This document shows, piece after piece, positions 6,957 through 10,785 of a stretch of DNA of 10,785 bases. Positions within the stretch are counted from its first letter, which is position 1. Every line of letters starts with the position of its first letter. The notes under the pieces were generated by a model. It was not told the DNA's origin. It saw nothing but the letters and a program-made list of their open reading frames with translations, and did not search any database. The position numbers and the translations under genes are program-made. The DNA lies in contig JAJRTR010000035.1 of assembly GCA_024278215.1 (NCBI GenBank), positions 1 through 10,785 on the forward strand. The letters are read 5' to 3'. This stretch comes from a bacterium. GTDB taxonomy: Bacteria; UBP15; UBA6099; JAJRTR01.

Positions 6957-7948
6957 CTCGGCATTATCTCACATCCGGGATACGAGCCGCATCTGCATAC
7001 GACATAGTCCCTGTAATATTTTTCTCCGCCCCCGACAGCCGCTTCACGCTTGAAACGGCTCCGTATAATCCTCATAGTCTGTGCTATCGTCGCTGTGTCG
7101 AAGCTGGTAGTGCTGCCTTTGAATTTGATGTTGAGCGGTTTCCCTTTTATATATTCGATCTCGTATTGGAACTGGAGGCTGTCATTGTTGGCGTCGTCCT
7201 TTTTGCAGTCCGGCACACCGTGTGAGGAAAGACTGAACGCGCCCGGCGGGAACGGGCCTGCCGCGGCGCGCGCGGCTGCCTCTCGGCGTGCCGCTTCTTC
7301 CGCTCGCCTGCGGGCCTCTTCCTCTTTCCTTCGCTTTTCTTCCGCTGCTTTACGTTTCGCTTCAGCTTCAGCTTTTTTCCGCGCCTCGGCCTCCGCTTTG
7401 CGTTTCGCCTCGGCCTCGGCCTTTATCCGAGCCTCTTCTTCAGCTTTAGCCTGCGCTTCCTCGGCGGCCTTTCTGCTCGCTTCTTCCTGCGCCTGTTGTT
7501 CTTCAAGTTGTTTTTTTTCGGTCTCGGCGGCCTGTGCCAGTTGTTCCTGTCGTTTGCGCTCTTCTTCGGATTTCTTCCGCACTTCCTCGGCTTTGCGTTT
7601 CGCTTCAGCTTCAGCTTTTTTTCGCGCCTCTTCTTCTGTTTTACGCTTCGCCTCGGCCGCGGCTTCGGCTTTCTCACGCGCCTCTTTCTCGGCTTTCTGC
7701 TTTTCCTCGGCCGCCTTCTGCTTTCTTGCTTCTTCCTGCGCCTTTTTCACCTCTATGGATTGTGTCGGCGCTGTGACAATGTCTATCGGCACATGGTTGA
7801 GCCTGCTCCTGCCCTTCTCGTAATTGCCCGAGCGGATCAGGAGCGCGATCACCATGAAAAAAAGCAGGTGTATAAGCAACGACATTAAAAATGACGCAAC
7901 TCGTACATTCGCTTCACTGGTTGGTTTCTTCTTTTGTTTCAGGCTCAT
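6953..7948 (-). CDS. TolA/TonB-like energy-transducing protein with SxxxH helix and long charged helix
   Basis: The 331-residue protein has a short basic N-terminus and one membrane helix (~17-38) containing Ser23-LLI-His27. This is the SxxxH motif by which TolA and TonB couple to their proton-driven motors. Residues ~65-232 are an almost pure Ala/Glu/Lys/Arg helix with repeating AEAEAKRKAEEEARKK-type units, like domain II of TolA, long enough to span much of the periplasm. The last ~95 residues form a small separate domain with four cysteines (C248, C318, C320, C326). It matches neither the TonB C-terminus (no YP motif) nor a TolA domain III that I can recognise. ATG 7948 is chosen over an upstream in-frame TTG at 7999 because it gives a normal-length cytoplasmic tail. 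Its ribosome site is poor (GAAAAGAAAT), which fits coupling to exbD, whose end it overlaps by 35 nt. The architecture favours TolA over TonB. Confidence 0.8.
   Translation of the reverse strand: MSLKQKKKPTSEANVRVASFLMSLLIHLLFFMVIALLIRSGNYEKGRSRLNHVPIDIVTAPTQSIEVKKAQEEARKQKAAEEKQKAEKEAREKAEAAAEAKRKTEEEARKKAEAEAKRKAEEVRKKSEEERKRQEQLAQAAETEKKQLEEQQAQEEASRKAAEEAQAKAEEEARIKAEAEAKRKAEAEARKKAEAEAKRKAAEEKRRKEEEARRRAEEAARREAAARAAAGPFPPGAFSLSSHGVPDCKKDDANNDSLQFQYEIEYIKGKPLNIKFKGSTTSFDTATIAQTMRIIRSRFKREAAVGGGEKYYRDYVVCRCGSYPGCEIMPR
7352..7660. repeat. Internal coding repeats in the TolA-like helix
   Basis: Near-identical DNA blocks encode the Ala/Glu/Lys repeats. For example TTTCGCTTCAGCTTCAGC occurs near 7352 and again near 7597, each followed by a T-run and CGCGCCTC. 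Similar GCCTCGGCCTCGG blocks lie between. Such repeats can recombine, so helix length may vary between strains. Confidence 0.6.
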
Positions 7949-8351
7949 ATTTCTTTTCAGTCTGGAGAGATAGTTTTGTGCCGCCGGATTTCCTGACAAT
8001 ATCGAGAACGGAGATCAGCTTTTCGTAAGGCACACTCCGCGCGGCGCCGATAATAAAAGGAACGTCGGCTTCTTTGGCGATCCTGTTCTTTACCATCTGG
8101 CCGAGTGTGTCTTCGTTTACTTCGAGATCGTTGTAGTAGACCGCCATGTTTTCGTCGATTGCGATCTGGACATGTTCGGGCATTTTTTCAGCGGTGGCGG
8201 CCTTCGGCAGGTTCACCTTCATGCCTGTCTGCGTTGTGATCATTGTGGTGGAAGCCGCGAAGAAGATGATCAGGATAAAGGCACAGTCGATGAGAGGGGT
8301 GAACTCGACACGGGGCTCGGTGCGGCGCGATCTTCTATCCCTCAGTTTCAT
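7914..8351 (-). CDS. ExbD/TolR family biopolymer transport protein
   Basis: The 145-residue protein has the typical ExbD/TolR length of about 140. The cytoplasmic N-terminus is very basic (MKLRDRRSRRTEPR). It is followed by VEFTPLIDCAFILIIFFAAST, a single membrane helix with the conserved Asp (D22) that carries protons in this family (Asp25 in E. coli ExbD). The rest is a periplasmic alpha/beta domain (VNLPKAATAEKM, IAIDENMAVYYNDLEVN, then a stretch around VPFIIGAARSVPYEKLISVLDIVRKSG), as expected, with a charged tail KYEPETKEETNQ. The ATG at 8351 is preferred to an adjacent GTG at 8354 because AGGAGG sits 6 nt upstream of the ATG. It begins 17 nt inside exbB and ends inside the TolA-like gene. 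Whether it is functionally ExbD or TolR cannot be told from sequence alone; the TolA-like partner hints at TolR. Confidence 0.9.
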   Translation of the reverse strand: MKLRDRRSRRTEPRVEFTPLIDCAFILIIFFAASTTMITTQTGMKVNLPKAATAEKMPEHVQIAIDENMAVYYNDLEVNEDTLGQMVKNRIAKEADVPFIIGAARSVPYEKLISVLDIVRKSGGTKLSLQTEKKYEPETKEETNQ

Positions 8352-8967
8352 CACGAACCTCCTTGCGGATAAAGTTCAGCAGCTCGGTGACGGCTTTTTC
8401 CATCTGGTTCATGATCTTTTCAACCTGAGTCGCAAGCAAGTTGTGCAGGATCAGGAAAATGATGGCGATGATAAGTCCGGTAGCTGTTGTGATGAGCGCT
8501 TCGGCGATACCACCGGACAGGGCTTCGCTGTTGCCTATCTCGCCGCCTGCGATAACCTGGAAAAGTTTCATCAGCCCCGTGATGGTACCCAGCAGCCCGA
8601 GCAGCGGCGAGATCGTGATAATGGTCGACAGCGTAGCAAGCCCGCGCTCGAGCCGGGGCGTCTCGTCGAGAAATGCTTCCTCGACCCCTTCTTTGATCTC
8701 CTCGGAGGAGAGCCCGAGCAGGTCGATTGCTGCCGAAAGCACTCTCGCCACAGGACCGGGCGTGGCATCACAATAACCGACGGCAACCCTCGAATCACGG
8801 TTCTTCAGCGCCTGCTTCACTTTATTCATCAGTTTGCCGGGGTCGATCATGGCACGCCTCAGGTTGTAGAACCTCTCGATGGTGATGCCGAGCGCTACGA
8901 CCGAGAGTATAAGCAGCGGCCACATTACCGGGCCACCCTTACTGATAATATCAAATATGGCGTTCAT
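8335..8967 (-). CDS. ExbB/TolQ/MotA family proton channel protein
   Basis: The 210-residue protein has three membrane helices. The first (~13-30) is followed by ERFYNLRRA. The second (~113-137) contains SPLLGLLGTITGL, the family's signature segment. The third (~157-180) reads TATGLIIAIIFLILHNLLA. A long cytoplasmic loop between helices 1 and 2 carries KNRDSRVAVGYCDATPGPVARVL-type sequence, as in ExbB and TolQ. In this family a ring of ExbB/TolQ subunits surrounds ExbD/TolR helices and converts proton flow into motion passed to TonB or TolA. The ATG at 8967 has AGGAGG 7 nt upstream, whereas an upstream ATG at 9015 has none, so that extension is rejected. It is the first gene of the operon and its end overlaps exbD, suggesting translational coupling. 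Confidence 0.92.
   Translation of the reverse strand: MNAIFDIISKGGPVMWPLLILSVVALGITIERFYNLRRAMIDPGKLMNKVKQALKNRDSRVAVGYCDATPGPVARVLSAAIDLLGLSSEEIKEGVEEAFLDETPRLERGLATLSTIITISPLLGLLGTITGLMKLFQVIAGGEIGNSEALSGGIAEALITTATGLIIAIIFLILHNLLATQVEKIMNQMEKAVTELLNFIRKEVRDETEG
8358..8363 (-). promoter_or_regulatory. Ribosome binding site of the exbD-like gene
   Basis: A perfect AGGAGG lies within the last codons of exbB, 6 nt before ATG 8351. It is only 3 nt from the alternative GTG, so it decides the start. Confidence 0.75.
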
Positions 8968-8974
8968 AAGAATT

Positions 8975-8980
8975 CCTCCT
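8975..8980 (-). promoter_or_regulatory. Ribosome binding site of the exbB-like gene
   Basis: AGGAGG followed by a 7-nt spacer precedes ATG 8967. It rules out the longer reading from 9015. Confidence 0.8.
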
Positions 8981-8994
8981 GCAACTGCGCATTG

Positions 8995-9025
8995 ACTATA
9001 TGCAAAAATGCACATTTCGTATCAA
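8995..9025 (-). promoter_or_regulatory. Candidate sigma-70-type promoter, proximal, for the exbB operon
   Basis: On the minus strand TTGATA (9025-9020) and TATAGT (9000-8995) are separated by 19 nt. Each box matches five of six consensus bases, but the spacer is long. It would give a leader of about 20 nt. Confidence 0.4.
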
Positions 9026-9074
9026 TTGTGATCAAACAGCTACAATACGTTGCATTTCGCAGGTCTTTCAGGCT

Positions 9075-9103
9075 ATTTTATTATGATGTACTATAAAAAG
9101 CAA
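9075..9103 (-). promoter_or_regulatory. Candidate sigma-70-type promoter, distal, for the exbB operon
   Basis: On the minus strand TTGCTT (9103-9098), a 17-nt spacer, and TAAAAT (9080-9075) sit in an A/T-rich stretch. It would give a leader of about 100 nt. Confidence 0.4.
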
Positions 9104-9118
9104 CACTTGTTAATAAAA

Positions 9119-9172
9119 ATAGTTAAGTATAGGTGAGGGTAAAAACGCACACATGTGCCTATACTGAACTAT
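9119..9172. promoter_or_regulatory. Long inverted repeat, possible operator or structured element
   Basis: ATAGTTAAGTATAGG (9119-9133) and CCTATACTGAACTAT (9158-9172) are reverse complements at 14 of 15 positions, with a 24-nt spacer that itself holds the palindrome CACATGTG. No T-run follows on either strand. It sits about 16 bp upstream of the distal exbB -35 box. It could be a regulator site or a DNA or RNA hairpin; the function is unknown. Confidence 0.5.
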
Positions 9173-9257
9173 GTGTGACTATGCCTAAACACCTGCGACT
9201 CTACTTGCCCACACCACTTTCCTCTCACTCCGTTTCTTCTTCATTATGGCGCGCGTA

Positions 9258-9286
9258 TTGACCCGCTTACACGGTACATGTAATAT
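9258..9286 (+). promoter_or_regulatory. Sigma-70-type promoter for the hisC-cmk transcript
   Basis: TTGACC (9258-9263), a 17-nt spacer, and TAATAT (9281-9286) match the consensus at five of six bases in each box with ideal spacing. Transcription would begin near 9293 and leave a leader of about 145 nt before the ATG. Confidence 0.6.
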
Positions 9287-9325
9287 ATTGCTATTGCGTT
9301 TTCGAGGGTTCACCACCCTGCTTGT

Positions 9326-9344
9326 GCCTGTCGAGGCGTTTTTT
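9326..9344 (+). terminator. Short hairpin plus six Ts in the hisC leader
   Basis: GCCT-GTCG-AGGC is followed by G and six Ts, 92 nt before the start codon and about 33 nt after the predicted transcription start. The 4-bp stem is weak. It could be a minor attenuator or coincidence. Confidence 0.25.
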
Positions 9345-9420
9345 CGATATGGGGCGTAAGGAACATACTCGGGAATGCGCCTTTTTCTGCGTCGATTGCA
9401 CTGTTTAGACAAGTGAAACC

Positions 9421-9428
9421 GGGGAGGG
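9421..9428 (+). promoter_or_regulatory. Ribosome binding site of the hisC-like gene
   Basis: GGGGAGGG lies 8 nt before ATG 9437. An in-frame GTG at 9413 precedes it and would put this motif inside the gene, so ATG is preferred. Confidence 0.75.
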
Positions 9429-9436
9429 TGTCACAA

Positions 9437-10537
9437 ATGGACATAAAAAAACTCGTACATAAACATATTTTCGATATTAAACCGTATATCCCGGGCAAGC
9501 CTGTGGAGGAGGTCCAGCGCGAACTTGGCCTGTCCGATGTGCTGAAACTCGCGTCGAACGAAAACCTTTTCGGCCCGTCGCCGAAAGTAGTCGAAGCAAT
9601 CCGGGCGGCGGCGTCGGATGTCAACTACTACCCCGACGGCGGCGCATACTACCTGCGCGAGAAGCTCGCCGCCCGCTTCGGCGTTAAATTCGAAAATGTT
9701 GTCGTCGGCAACGGCACCGACGAACTTATCCGCATTCTCTGCACCGCGACCCTGGGGCCGGAGGACGAAGTCGTTTTCGCCGATCCATCGTTTGTTATGT
9801 ACAAGATTTCCGCTATGGTGTCGGACGCCACGCTCGTGTCGGTAGCCCTGCGCGACGATCTTACACACGACATCCCCGCCATGCTCGACAGGGTAACAGA
9901 CCGCACAAAACTCCTTTTTGTTTGCAACCCGAACAACCCGACCGGCACTTTCAACAAAAAGGACGATATCCGGAAACTTATCGACGAAGTCCCCGATCAT
10001 GTGCTGGTGGTTTTCGACGAAGCCTACTACGAATATGCCGACGACCCGGATTATCCACAGACGCTGGATTATTTCAAAGCGGGCAAGGATGTCGTCGTGC
10101 TGCGTACATTTTCGAAGATATACGGCCTGGCAGGGTTGCGTATCGGCTACGGTTTTGTAAGCGAGGAAATGGGCGATGTAGTACACAGGGTCCGCAACCC
10201 GTTCAACGTAAACCAGTTGGCGCAGACGGCTGCGATGGCTGCCCTGGACGATCAGGAACATGTGCGCTCGGCTATCGAATTCTGCAAAAAAGGCAGGTCG
10301 CAGCTTTACGCGGAATTCGATAAAATGGGACTTTCCTATGCGCCGACACAGGCGAATTTCATACTGGTGGACGTCGGTCGCGACTCGGTCGAGGTGTTCG
10401 GCGAACTGCTGAAAAAGGGAGTCATCGTGAGACCCGGCACGCATCTCGGTTTCCCGACCCGTCTCAGGATAACTATGGGCAGCGAAAGTGACAATGAGAA
10501 ACTTGTCCGGGCCTTGAAAGAAGTGCTCGGGAAGTAG
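9437..10537 (+). CDS. hisC: Histidinol-phosphate aminotransferase (class I/II PLP aminotransferase)
   Basis: The 366-residue protein has the usual HisC length. HisC transfers an amino group from glutamate to imidazole acetol phosphate in histidine synthesis; relatives also act on aromatic keto acids. Visible family marks: KLASNENLFGPSP near residue 45, YYPDGGAYYLREKLA, GNGTDELI, the NPNNPTG motif (164-170), FDEAYYEY with PLP-contacting Asp194, and TFSKIYGLAGLRIGYG with the Schiff-base Lys227. RNPFNVNQLAQ and a C-terminal FPTRLRITMGSESDNEKL with the substrate-carboxylate Arg follow. The cytoplasmic product is soluble, with no signal sequence. No other his genes are nearby and cmk follows on the same strand after 94 nt. 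Because cmk is commonly linked to aroA/tyrA-type genes, a role in phenylalanine or tyrosine synthesis is a real alternative (inference from context). Confidence 0.9.
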   Translation: MDIKKLVHKHIFDIKPYIPGKPVEEVQRELGLSDVLKLASNENLFGPSPKVVEAIRAAASDVNYYPDGGAYYLREKLAARFGVKFENVVVGNGTDELIRILCTATLGPEDEVVFADPSFVMYKISAMVSDATLVSVALRDDLTHDIPAMLDRVTDRTKLLFVCNPNNPTGTFNKKDDIRKLIDEVPDHVLVVFDEAYYEYADDPDYPQTLDYFKAGKDVVVLRTFSKIYGLAGLRIGYGFVSEEMGDVVHRVRNPFNVNQLAQTAAMAALDDQEHVRSAIEFCKKGRSQLYAEFDKMGLSYAPTQANFILVDVGRDSVEVFGELLKKGVIVRPGTHLGFPTRLRITMGSESDNEKLVRALKEVLGK

Positions 10538-10577
10538 AAACCATGTCAAGCCGAGGTATTCCCCCGGTTGCGCGTAA

Positions 10578-10785
<208 letters not shown>

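Larger units (their letters stand above)
8968..9436. other. 469-bp divergent intergenic region between the exbB operon and the hisC-like gene
   Basis: Apart from the candidate promoters, a 15-bp inverted repeat and a small leader hairpin, no gene is seen. A 75-codon minus-strand frame (9412-9185) has no ribosome site and a highly basic, unconserved-looking composition. The 8990-9175 part is clearly A/T-richer than the flanking genes, as is usual for regulatory DNA. Confidence 0.65.

Noticed and set aside
7050-7823. Ser/Ala/Phe-rich plus-strand frame of 257 codons
   Set aside because: Mirror image of the Ala/Glu/Lys repeats of the TolA-like gene. The low complexity explains the absence of stops.
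8967-9015. Longer exbB start at 9015
   Set aside because: No ribosome site there. AGGAGG precedes the internal ATG at the right distance, and the extension is not family-like.
8146-9096. 316-codon plus-strand open frame
   Set aside because: Lies antisense to exbB and exbD, which have clear family motifs and ribosome sites. The translation shows no recognisable domain.
9185-9412. 75-codon minus-strand frame upstream of hisC
   Set aside because: No ribosome site, overlaps the predicted hisC promoter and leader, and has a composition unlike a real protein.

Overview
The window reads as chromosomal DNA of a diderm (two-membrane) bacterium of roughly 55% G+C. The evidence is a Tol/TonB-type energy-transduction operon and an SLH-coiled-coil-membrane-anchor protein of the kind that ties the outer membrane to peptidoglycan. 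The large secreted beta-sandwich/cohesin-like protein and the many small palindromic intergenic repeats are reminiscent of Planctomycetes/PVC-type or neighbouring uncultured phyla. That placement is an impression and cannot be fixed from this sequence alone.

Layout. Most genes lie on the minus strand, transcribed from about 9000 down to 1. They are exbB/tolQ-like (8967-8335), exbD/tolR-like (8351-7914), a tolA/tonB-like gene (7948-6953), a 999-residue secreted multidomain protein (6956-3957), a 200-residue SLH protein (3835-3233), and a large sensor-kinase-like gene (2755 to beyond base 1, so its C-terminus is missing). The first four genes overlap at every junction (17, 35 and 4 nt) and almost certainly form one operon. 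A weak hairpin-plus-T signal follows the fourth gene. A 477-bp gap between the SLH gene and the kinase is packed with three kinds of inverted-repeat DNA.

On the plus strand, across a 469-bp divergent intergenic region with good promoter candidates both ways, lies an aminotransferase of the HisC family (9437-10537). The start of cytidylate kinase (cmk, from 10632) follows it and runs off the window end.

How the parts may work together. ExbB/D-like proteins form a proton-driven inner-membrane motor. The TolA-like protein carries the SxxxH membrane motif that such motors act on, plus a long charged helix able to cross the periplasm. Its usual C-terminal partner-binding domain is not recognisable. 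The gene coupled to it by an ATGA overlap encodes a large exported protein, so that protein is the best candidate for the motor's client or structural partner. The SLH protein next door points to the same theme of envelope architecture. The kinase-like protein has two membrane helices, a sensor region, HAMP and three PAS domains, but its dimerisation helix lacks the phospho-accepting histidine. That is the most striking single-gene oddity in the window.
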